Source: Nitriliruptoraceae bacterium
Lineage (GTDB): Bacteria; Actinomycetota; Nitriliruptoria; Nitriliruptorales; Nitriliruptoraceae
Length of the DNA: 6,575 nucleotides
Assembly (NCBI GenBank): GCA_007121975.1
Contig: SKJO01000063.1
Location: 1-6,575 of the forward strand
Direction of reading: 5' to 3'
The notes beneath the pieces were generated by a model. That model was not told where the DNA came from, did not search any database, and was given only the letters and a program-made list of their open reading frames with translations. Each line of letters begins with the position of its first letter. The first letter of the stretch is position 1. Position numbers and translations under genes: made by a program. Shown in pieces: positions 1-6,226 of the stretch.

Positions 1-110
1 AATCTGGGTACGCCGCATCCGCCGACCGCCCCGCTGCCACCCCGAACCGCACGGCAAACGCCCACCTACGCACGCACCACGCACGCACGGGGGGAGCGGA
101 CGAGGCGCAG

Positions 111-219
111 GCCGGGGGATCGCACCGGACGGGCCGGGGGATCGCACCGGACGGGCCGGGGGATCGCACGGGACGGGCCGGGGATCGCACCGGACGGGCT
201 GGGGAATCGCAAGGATCGG
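111..219. repeat. Five-copy 22-bp tandem repeat
   Basis: Five head-to-tail copies of a unit reading GCCGGGGGATCGCACCGG followed by ACGG. Copies 1 (111-132) and 2 (133-154) are identical. Copy 3 (155-176) has one C-to-G change at unit position 16. Copy 4 (177-197) has lost one G from the G-run. Copy 5 (198-219) differs at six positions. Divergence therefore rises towards copA, as if the array has been expanding at its outer end. Each unit contains two CCGG tetramers that could pair as a weak 4-bp stem. The 22-bp period is close to two helical turns, so repeated protein binding on one DNA face is possible but unproven. It lies past the 3' end of copA and encodes nothing recognisable. Confidence 0.9.
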
Positions 220-242
220 ACAGATGCAACGGGCGGGCGGAA

Positions 243-280
243 CGGGCCGAGGAACGGGCAGTCCCGGTCAGGGAGGCCCG
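243..280 (-). terminator. Possible copA 3' hairpin without a T-tract
   Basis: Immediately beyond the copA stop, a perfect 6-bp inverted pair (CGGGCC at 243-248, GGCCCG at 275-280) encloses a second small hairpin (CGGG at 255-258, CCCG at 263-266, four-base loop). No T-run follows on the minus strand, so this is not a classical intrinsic terminator. High-GC actinobacteria often use T-less hairpins or Rho, which makes it a plausible but weak call. GC-rich DNA readily forms such pairs by chance. Confidence 0.28.
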
Positions 281-281
281 G

Positions 282-2525
282 TCAGTCGGCGGGGCGGGCA
301 CCGAAGCGGCGCAGCCGCAGCGCGTTGAGCACCACGCTGACACTCGAGAAGGCCATCGCGCCACCCGCGATCATCGGGTTGAGCAGCCCCACGGCCGCCA
401 GCGGGATGGCCGCGACGTTGTAGCCGAACGCCCAGCCCAGGTTCTGCAGGATCGTGCGGTAGGTGCGGCGCGACAGCTCGATCGCCAGCGGTACCCCCGC
501 GAGGTCCCCGCGCAGCAGGGTGAGGTCGCTGGACTCGATCGCCACGTCGGTGCCGGTACCGATCGCGATGCCGAGGTCGGCCTGCACCAGCGCGGGGGCG
601 TCGTTGACGCCGTCACCGACCATCGCCACCACCTCTCCGGCGGCCTGCAGGCGCTCGATCTCACCGCGCTTGTCGCCGGGGAACACCTCGGCCAGCACCC
701 GGTCGATGCCGACCTGGGCGGCGATCGCATCGGCGGTGCGCTGGTTGTCGCCGGTGAGCATGGCCACGTCCAGGCCCATCGCCTGCAGCCGAGCCACCAC
801 TTCGGCGGCCTCGTCCTTGAGCTGATCGGCGACCGCCAGGACCCCCCGGGCCGCGCCGTCCCAGCCGACCAGCACGGCCGTGCGACCGGCGGCCTCGAGC
901 TCGGCGGCGGCATCAGCGAGCTGCTCGCCGACCTGCAGGCCCTGCGCTTCGAGCAGGCTGCGGCGCCCGACCCAGACCGTGACCGCTTCGACCTCGGCAC
1001 GTACGCCGTTGCCGGCCAGCGCCTCGAATCCCTGCACGGAGGGCAGCTGGCCACACCGCTCCCGGGCTTCGGACGCGATCGCCTGGCCGATGGGGTGCTC
1101 GCTGTCGGCCTCCACCGCGCCGGCGCGGCGCAGCAGCTCGGTCTCGTCCACGCCCTCGGCGGCCACCACGTCGGTCAGCGCCATCTCGCCGCGGGTGAGC
1201 GTGCCGGTCTTGTCGAACACCACGGTGGTGATGTGGCGGGTCTGCTCGAGCGTCTCGATCCGCTTGATGAGCACGCCGAGCTCCGCGCCGCGGCCGGTGC
1301 CCACCATGATCGCGATCGGCGTGGCCAGCCCGAGCGCGCACGGGCAGGCGATGATCAGCACCGCCACCCCGGTGGTCAGGCCGGTCAGCGGCTCGCCGGC
1401 CAGCAGCCACCAGACCAGGAAGGTCAGCACGGCCAGGACGATCACGACCGGTACGAACACCGCCGAGATCCGGTCGGCGAGCCGCTGCACCGGCGCCTTG
1501 CCACGCTGCGCGTCCTGCACGAGCCGGACGATCTGGGCCAGGGCGGTGTCGGCACCGACCGCGGTGGCCTGCACCGTGAGCACCCCGCTGGTGTTGACGG
1601 TCGCCCCGGCGACCCGATCACCGACGGTCTTGTCGACCGGCATCGACTCGCCGGTGAGCATCGACTCGTCGACCGAACTCGCGCCGTCGACGACCTCGCC
1701 GTCGGTCGGGATCTTCTCACCGGGGCGCACCCGCAGCAGGTCGCCGGCCACGACCTCGCCGATGTCGACCAGCTGCTCGCTGCCGTCGCGCAGCACCCGC
1801 GCCTGCTTGGCGCCGAGCTCGAGCAGGGCCCGCAGCGCGTGTCCTGCCCGGCTCTTGGCGCGCGCCTCGAAGTAGCGGCCGAGCGCGAGCAGGGCCACGA
1901 TCGCCGCCGCCACCTCGAAGTACAGGAAGCCGCCGGTGAACAGTGCCACCACCGAGTACCCGTAGGCCGCCAGGGTGCCGATGCCGATCAGCGTGTCCAT
2001 GTTGGCGGTGAAGCGGCGGGCGCGGCGGGCCATCTCGGCCAGGAACGGCCAGCCGACGTAGAACTGCACGGGCGTCGCCAGCGCGAACTGCGTCCAGCGG
2101 GCCCAGGGCTGCTCGCCGAGTTCGCCGGCGAACATCGCCAGCCACAGCACGACCAGGGTCGGCGGGGCCGACACCAGCACGCGGACCAACCAGCCGCGCT
2201 GGGCGCGCTGCTCGGCATCCTCGTCGTCGTCGTCCCCCGGTGCCGACGCGTCGGGATCGTGCGCGTCGGACACCGGCTCGAGGCGGTACCCGAGCCGGTC
2301 GATCGCCGCCTGCAGGGCCTCGGCGTCGATCGCGGACGGGTCGATGGTGACCAGCGCCCGACCGGTGGCGTAGTTGACCTCGGCCTCGCTGACCCCCTCC
2401 TGCTTGGCCAGGGTGCGCTGGATGCGGGCGGCACACGACCCACAGGTCATGCCCTCGGCCTCGAACTCCAGCGGGAGGGATCCCTCGGGCAGACCGGACG
2501 GACCGGGGGTGACGGTGGTGGACAT
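282..2525 (-). CDS. copA: Cu(I)-exporting P1B-1 ATPase, CopA
   Basis: A 747-residue inner-membrane pump that uses ATP to export cytoplasmic Cu(I). The order of parts is complete. One N-terminal heavy-metal-associated domain carries GMTCGSC (Cys28 and Cys31). A very acidic linker (about 90-106) follows, then a first group of membrane helices from about 113 to 215. Next come the actuator TGES (291-294), the metal-site CPC in a membrane helix (394-396) and the phosphorylation motif DKTGTLT (Asp438). The nucleotide domain has SEHPIG (His477, Pro478), TGDN (591-594) and the hinge GDGVND (637-642). The last helices hold Tyr702-Asn703 and a Met724/Ser727-Ser728 pattern, which in this family marks Cu(I)/Ag(I) specificity rather than Zn/Cd. 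Length is normal for a CopA with one metal-binding domain. The ATG at 2525 is supported by GAGG six bases upstream (2532-2535 on the plus strand). A CsoR-type palindrome lies in the promoter. No csoR or copZ is visible in the window. Confidence 0.96.
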   Translation of the reverse strand: MSTTVTPGPSGLPEGSLPLEFEAEGMTCGSCAARIQRTLAKQEGVSEAEVNYATGRALVTIDPSAIDAEALQAAIDRLGYRLEPVSDAHDPDASAPGDDDDEDAEQRAQRGWLVRVLVSAPPTLVVLWLAMFAGELGEQPWARWTQFALATPVQFYVGWPFLAEMARRARRFTANMDTLIGIGTLAAYGYSVVALFTGGFLYFEVAAAIVALLALGRYFEARAKSRAGHALRALLELGAKQARVLRDGSEQLVDIGEVVAGDLLRVRPGEKIPTDGEVVDGASSVDESMLTGESMPVDKTVGDRVAGATVNTSGVLTVQATAVGADTALAQIVRLVQDAQRGKAPVQRLADRISAVFVPVVIVLAVLTFLVWWLLAGEPLTGLTTGVAVLIIACPCALGLATPIAIMVGTGRGAELGVLIKRIETLEQTRHITTVVFDKTGTLTRGEMALTDVVAAEGVDETELLRRAGAVEADSEHPIGQAIASEARERCGQLPSVQGFEALAGNGVRAEVEAVTVWVGRRSLLEAQGLQVGEQLADAAAELEAAGRTAVLVGWDGAARGVLAVADQLKDEAAEVVARLQAMGLDVAMLTGDNQRTADAIAAQVGIDRVLAEVFPGDKRGEIERLQAAGEVVAMVGDGVNDAPALVQADLGIAIGTGTDVAIESSDLTLLRGDLAGVPLAIELSRRTYRTILQNLGWAFGYNVAAIPLAAVGLLNPMIAGGAMAFSSVSVVLNALRLRRFGARPAD

Positions 2526-2576
2526 CGGTGGCCTCGCAGCGGGGCGGGGGACGCGGGTGACTCGGCGTGACTCCCG

Positions 2577-2605
2577 AAGGTATACCCCCCTGGGGTATGT
2601 GTCGA
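2577..2605 (-). promoter_or_regulatory. Predicted copA promoter
   Basis: Read on the minus strand, TCGACA (2600-2605) matches the TTGACA -35 consensus at five of six bases. It is followed after exactly 17 bp by TACCTT (2577-2582), a weak TANNNT-type -10 box. An alternative -10, TATACC (2579-2584), would give a 15-bp spacer. Transcription would start near position 2570, leaving a leader of about 45 bases before the copA ATG. The inverted repeat described separately fills the spacer. The boxes were assigned by eye, so the exact start is uncertain. Confidence 0.55.
2582..2598. promoter_or_regulatory. CsoR-type copper operator
   Basis: A perfect inverted repeat, ATACCCC-CCT-GGGGTAT, with 7-bp arms and a 3-bp centre. 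CsoR-family repressors recognise pseudo-palindromes with G/C-runs flanked by TA-rich ends, and such sites are typical upstream of actinobacterial copA genes. Here the repeat occupies the -35/-10 spacer of the predicted copA promoter, so a bound repressor would block RNA polymerase and Cu(I) binding would release it. The family assignment is inference from site shape and from the gene it controls. A MerR-type CueR site would be expected to lie in a longer, 19-20-bp spacer, which fits less well. Confidence 0.7.
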
Positions 2606-2635
2606 GTGCGCGGGCGGCCGTTTCCCGAGGACGGG

Positions 2636-3061
2636 TCAGGCCCGAGGTGATTCGCCTACGACCTGCACCTGCTCCACCTCGAGCACCCGGCCACCCTCAT
2701 CGACGACATCGAAGCGCCCGACGACCCGCACGACCTGTCCGAGCAGGTCGTCGACCGCCGCGAGCGGTTCGAGCCCCACCCGGTGGGGTACCTCATCCTC
2801 GATCCAGGCGTGAGCCGGGTCGTCGTGGGCCCGCACGACCCCCTCGACGATCACCACCTCGCCGAGGTAGCGGTCCGGGTCGGCGACCAGATCGGCGAGG
2901 TCGACCGGCTCGGGCGCACGGCGACCGGGAGCGCACCCGACCAGCATCGATGCGACCAGCAGCAGCACGACCACCGTCGCTCCCGCCGGCGCCACCCGAC
3001 CCAGGCGCCAGCCCGGCGGCGGCTGCCGCCGGATCCTCGTCCACCACGCTGGCCGGCCCAT
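2636..3061 (-). CDS. Small lipoprotein with OB-fold-like domain
   Basis: A 141-residue predicted lipoprotein. An Arg-rich N-terminus (Arg9, Arg11, Arg12, Arg19, Arg22) precedes a hydrophobic stretch (about 28-41) and a lipobox Leu-Val-Gly-Cys ending at Cys43, so about 99 residues would be anchored outside the membrane. The mature part is short and acidic. It has the pattern of small bacterial OB-fold proteins: a DLVADPDRYLGEVVIVEG start (strand 1), a middle strand pair, then GQVVRVVGRF and a closing VLEVEQVQVV strand. No catalytic motif is visible and the function is unknown. The ATG at 3061 has no strong ribosome site. A later GTG (Val23) would remove most of the basic N-terminus and is less likely. 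The gene ends 110 bp before copA on the same strand, but copA has its own promoter between them. It could be a non-lipidated secreted protein if the lipobox is not used. Confidence 0.72.
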   Translation of the reverse strand: MGRPAWWTRIRRQPPPGWRLGRVAPAGATVVVLLLVASMLVGCAPGRRAPEPVDLADLVADPDRYLGEVVIVEGVVRAHDDPAHAWIEDEVPHRVGLEPLAAVDDLLGQVVRVVGRFDVVDEGGRVLEVEQVQVVGESPRA

Positions 3062-3122
3062 GTGTCCAGGGTGCCAGTCCCGGGCCCCTCACGCCGAGCG
3101 CGCAGCGGGCAGACTGCGACCC

Positions 3123-4694
3123 ATGAGCCCCTCCCCCGTCCACGAGCGCGCCGCCGCGGCGCTCAGCCTGCTGTTCCCCGACCCGGCAGCGGCCCCGCCC
3201 CCGCGCGACCAGCTCGACGAGGACGCCCTGCACGACCTCGCCCTCGACGGACTGCTCACGGACCTCGCCGCCCGTCGGCGCGAGCACGATCTGACCGGAC
3301 TGCTCGCCGCCCGGCTGACCGACCCGGCGGCGGTCGTGCACCGCCAGGCGGTGTTCCAGGATCTCGAGGCCGACCCGCACCTGCTCGCCGCTGGTGAACG
3401 GCTCCTCGAGGCCCTGCAGCGCGTCCGGCGCCTGCTGGCCGGCGCTGCGGGCCGGACAACCGTCCACCAGCAGCGGCTGTGGCACCTGCAGGCGGCCCGG
3501 GCCTGGATCGCCGCCGTCGGGCGCCTGCACGAGGACCTCGCCCACGCCGAGCTGTCCTCCCCCGGACTACTGGCGCTGCGTGCACACCTGGCCGCGCTGG
3601 TCGCCAGCCCCGAGCATCAGGCGCTGGTCGAGCAGGCCACAGCGACCCGTGAACAGCTCGGCGCGGTCCGTGCCCGTCTGCACCTCGAGGTCAACCGCAT
3701 CGAGGTGACCCACGACGACGATCCGTCCGACTACGCCGACGAGGTGGCGGCGGCCTTCGCCCGCTTCCGTTCGGGACCCCCCACCGACCCCGACCTGCCG
3801 CCGCGGCGACGCAGCGACGCCCTCGAGCATCTCGACGCGGCGGTGCTCGACCACATTGCGCACCTGCACCCCACGCCGTTCGCCGCTCTCGCGCGGTTCG
3901 TCACCAGGCATGCCGTGTTCACCGACGAGACCGTGGAACACGCCGGGCGCGAACTGGTGTTCTTCCTCGGCGTGCTCGACGTGGTCGGGCCGCTGCGCCG
4001 GGCCGGGCTGCCCTTCTGCTATCCGGACGTGTCCGGCGACGATGCCGACGTCGAGGTGGTCGACACCTTCGACCTCGTGCTCGCCGACGCACTGCTGACC
4101 CGTGGGCAGCCGGTGGTCACCAACGACCTCAGGCTCACCGCTGAGGAGCGGGTGCTGGTGGTGACCGGCGCCAACCAGGGCGGCAAGACCACCTTCGCCC
4201 GCACGGTCGGGCAGGTGCACCACCTCGCCGGACTCGGTGCGCCGGTCCCGGGCCGACGCGCCCGGCTGCGGCTGCCCGACCGGATCCTGACCGCGGTGGC
4301 CCGCGGCGAGCGGCTCGAGGACCGTCGCGGCCGACTGCTCGACGACCTCGTGCGCATCCGGGCGGTGCTGGACGCCGCCGGGCCGCGCAGCCTGGTGATC
4401 GCCAACGAACTGTTCCGTTCCACGACCTCGCAGGACGCCGCCGTGCTCGGACGACGGGTGCTGGACCGGCTGGTCGCGATCGGTGCGAGCGCCGTGGTCG
4501 TGACCTTCCTCGACGAGCTCGCCGCTCCCGCACCGAGCGTGGTCAGCCTGGTCGCGACCCTCGACGCCGACGAGCCCTCGCGGCGCACCTTCCGGGTCGA
4601 GCGGCGGGCGGCGGACGGGCGGGCCGATGCCCGCGCCATCGCACGGCGCCACCGGCTGACCGCCGCGGAACTCGCCACGCGGATCCCGCGATGA
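3123..4694 (+). CDS. MutS-like ATPase A (Phe in H-loop position)
   Basis: A 523-residue MutS-family protein lacking the mismatch-reading domain I (no FxE wedge) and connector domain II. The N-terminal half is helical lever/clamp. It has a TDPAAVVHRQA motif (His73-Ala76) equivalent to the RQ motif at the start of the MutS lever, then long helices to about 290. After GLPFCYP (296-301) comes the ATPase: Walker A GANQGGKT (349-356, Lys355), a GRLLDDLVRI segment where MutS has STFMVEM, and Walker B LVIANELF with Asn428-Glu429 where MutS has Asp-Glu. VTFLDELA follows, with Phe462 replacing the H-loop His. The C-terminal HTH/tetramer region of MutS is absent. From memory of the family, GGKTTFAR, NE and TF(I/L)DELA are conserved in an uncharacterised MutS-like lineage, so these changes are probably ancestral, not decay. 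The ATG at 3123 is preferred over one at 3060, which would add 21 unrelated residues and overlap the lipoprotein start. No clear ribosome site is seen, so translation may be leaderless. The stop overlaps the next start (ATGA). Confidence 0.9.
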   Translation: MSPSPVHERAAAALSLLFPDPAAAPPPRDQLDEDALHDLALDGLLTDLAARRREHDLTGLLAARLTDPAAVVHRQAVFQDLEADPHLLAAGERLLEALQRVRRLLAGAAGRTTVHQQRLWHLQAARAWIAAVGRLHEDLAHAELSSPGLLALRAHLAALVASPEHQALVEQATATREQLGAVRARLHLEVNRIEVTHDDDPSDYADEVAAAFARFRSGPPTDPDLPPRRRSDALEHLDAAVLDHIAHLHPTPFAALARFVTRHAVFTDETVEHAGRELVFFLGVLDVVGPLRRAGLPFCYPDVSGDDADVEVVDTFDLVLADALLTRGQPVVTNDLRLTAEERVLVVTGANQGGKTTFARTVGQVHHLAGLGAPVPGRRARLRLPDRILTAVARGERLEDRRGRLLDDLVRIRAVLDAAGPRSLVIANELFRSTTSQDAAVLGRRVLDRLVAIGASAVVVTFLDELAAPAPSVVSLVATLDADEPSRRTFRVERRAADGRADARAIARRHRLTAAELATRIPR

Positions 4695-6226
4695 GGGCGC
4701 ACCTGCTGTGGCCCGACCGGCCTGACCAACCCGACCGGCCTGACCAACCCGACCGGCCCACCGACGCGCCGGAGCGTGCGACCGCCGCGCTCGACGAGCA
4801 GCGGTGCACCGACCTCGGGCTCACCGACGTGGTGGCGGCGATGGCCCGCGGAGACCGGCTGGTCGCCGAGGTGTCGACCCGGTTGCTGCTCGACGGCGTC
4901 ACCGACCTCGAGGTGATCGCGCACCGCCAGGCCGCGATGCGCGAGGCGATCGCCCACCCGCAGATGGTGCGCACCCTGTCGGACCTCGCCGAGCAGGGCA
5001 TCGTCCTCGAACGCGAGGTGTACTCCGGGCTCGTCGGCCGCCCGAGCAGCCTGCTGCAGCGCTCCGTGCACGTCATCGAGCGCAGCCTCGGGGTCCTGCG
5101 CCACCTGCACCGGGTGGCCGACCGCCACGCCGGCACGCTGCACTCGGCGGCGCTGGGCGGACTGCTCGACCTGCTGCGCCGCGAACTGGCCGACGACCAC
5201 CTCGACGTGCTCGCCGGACACCTCGAGCGGCTGCGACTCCCGGCCGGAGTCCCGGTCGGCGTGCAGGTCGGGCCCGGTGGGCGGCTGACCGGCCACACCC
5301 TGCGCGAGCCGCCGCTGCGGGCCCCTGCCCTGCGCCGACTGCTGCCCGGGACCCGCAGCAGCGCCGCGGTCGAGCTCGCCGACTACGACGACGCCGGCGC
5401 CCGGGCGCTGGCCGAGCTGCGCGAGCAGGCGCTGACTCCGATCACCGAGATCGTCGCCCAGGCCAGCACCGACATCGTCGCGCTGCTCGGGCACCTGCGC
5501 CGCGAACTGGCGCTGTACCTCGGCGGCATCAACCTCCACGAGCGGCTGACCGAGCTCGGTCTGCCGGTCTGCTTCCCGACCCCGACCCCGAGGCACGAGG
5601 GGGCGCTGCATGCGTCGGACCTGGTCGATGTCGGGCTGGCGCTGCGCACCGGCGGCGCGGTGGTCGGCAACGACCTCGACGCCGGCACGGCCGCGATGGT
5701 GCTGGTCACGGGCGCCAACCAGGGCGGCAAGTCGACCTTCCTGCGCTCGGTCGGCCTGGCCCAGTCGATGATGCAGGCGGGACTGTTCGTGGCCGCCCGG
5801 TCGTGGCGCTCGGCGGTGGCGACCCACACCTTCGTGCATGCGCAGCGTGACGAGGACCCGACGCTGCGCCACGGACGGCTCGACGCGGAGCTCGCCGAGC
5901 TCAGCCGCATCGTCGACCATCTGCGGCCCGGCGATCTGCTGTTGTGCAACGAGTCCTTCGGTGCCACCAACGAGCGCGAAGGCTCGCTGCTCGCCCACGA
6001 GGTGCTGACCGCGATCGTCGACGCCGGGGTGCGGGTGGTGTTCGTCACCCACCTGTCGGACGTGGCCAACACGCTGCACCGCGAACCGGGTGGGCGGGTG
6101 CACACGCTCATCGCCGAGCGCACGGCAGACGGCGCCCGAACCTTCCGGATCCGGCCGGGCGCGCCCGAGCCGACCGCCTACGGCTCGGACCTCTACGTCG
6201 AGGTGTTCGGTGACCCGGGCCGGTGA
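4691..6226 (+). CDS. MutS-like ATPase B (H-loop His retained)
   Basis: A 511-residue partner and distant paralogue of the preceding protein, also without MutS domains I and II. The start MRAHLLWPDR resembles the HLMYxDRDFD opening I recall for this family, which supports the ATG at 4691. A proline/aspartate repeat (8-23) follows. Lever/clamp helices include VTDLEVIAHRQA (His78-Ala81) and RPSSLLQRSV (117-126). GLPVCFP (290-296) leads into the ATPase: Walker A GANQGGKS (341-348, Lys347), a GRLDAELAEL segment, Walker B LLCNESFGATNEREG (Asn420-Glu421), and VTHLSDVA with His454. The C-terminus (PTAYGSDLYVEVF) is short and lacks the MutS HTH. With Lys, Glu and His in place it is the more canonical ATPase of the two. 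The start codon overlaps the previous stop (ATGA), so translation is probably coupled and the proteins made together, suggesting a heterodimer. Substrate is unknown; roles in repair, recombination control or structure recognition are inferences from the superfamily. Confidence 0.92.
   Translation: MRAHLLWPDRPDQPDRPDQPDRPTDAPERATAALDEQRCTDLGLTDVVAAMARGDRLVAEVSTRLLLDGVTDLEVIAHRQAAMREAIAHPQMVRTLSDLAEQGIVLEREVYSGLVGRPSSLLQRSVHVIERSLGVLRHLHRVADRHAGTLHSAALGGLLDLLRRELADDHLDVLAGHLERLRLPAGVPVGVQVGPGGRLTGHTLREPPLRAPALRRLLPGTRSSAAVELADYDDAGARALAELREQALTPITEIVAQASTDIVALLGHLRRELALYLGGINLHERLTELGLPVCFPTPTPRHEGALHASDLVDVGLALRTGGAVVGNDLDAGTAAMVLVTGANQGGKSTFLRSVGLAQSMMQAGLFVAARSWRSAVATHTFVHAQRDEDPTLRHGRLDAELAELSRIVDHLRPGDLLLCNESFGATNEREGSLLAHEVLTAIVDAGVRVVFVTHLSDVANTLHREPGGRVHTLIAERTADGARTFRIRPGAPEPTAYGSDLYVEVFGDPGR
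4712..4758 (+). repeat. 18-bp in-frame tandem repeat in MutS-like B
   Basis: Two identical 18-bp units (4712-4729 and 4730-4747; CCCGACCGGCCTGACCAA) plus a partial third (4748-4758). They encode Pro-Asp-Arg-Pro-Asp-Gln repeats at residues 8-23. Because the unit is six codons long, gain or loss of copies keeps the frame. It sits within 22 bases of the start codon, where the family otherwise has a single PDR-like motif, so it looks like a recent local expansion. Confidence 0.93.

Larger units (their letters stand above)
1..281. other. Non-coding stretch downstream of copA
   Basis: No reading frame here has convincing coding character. The leftmost 110 bases are C-rich and include a short direct repeat in which the ten bases ACGCACGCAC occur at 68-77 and again at 79-88. 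The middle holds a 22-bp tandem array (listed separately), and the part next to copA can fold into a nested hairpin (listed separately). A minus-strand ATG at 16-18 could be the first codon of a gene leaving the left edge, but only six codons are visible, so it is not called. Confidence 0.6.

Noticed and set aside
1..18. Start of a minus-strand gene leaving the left edge (ATG at 16-18)
   Set aside because: Only six codons are visible, too few to judge.
111..219. CRISPR array
   Set aside because: Units are directly abutting with no unique spacers and they differ progressively, so it is a minisatellite-like tandem repeat.
1095..2570. A 491-codon plus-strand open frame opposite copA
   Set aside because: The product is Gly/Arg/His-rich without domains and is antisense to a complete CopA, so it is a GC shadow.
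2571..2598. CueR/MerR-type operator for copA
   Set aside because: The palindrome is a G/C-run type with a 17-bp spacer. MerR-type promoters need a 19-20-bp spacer and a different dyad such as ACCTTCC-N7-GGAAGGT.
3060..3122. Earlier ATG at 3060 for MutS-like A
   Set aside because: The extra 21 residues resemble nothing in the family and the codon overlaps the start codon of the divergent lipoprotein gene.
3123..4694. MutS-like A as a decayed pseudogene because of its unusual H-loop and Walker B
   Set aside because: The frame is intact, Walker A is perfect, the C-terminal part is well formed, and the odd residues match what I recall of its relatives.
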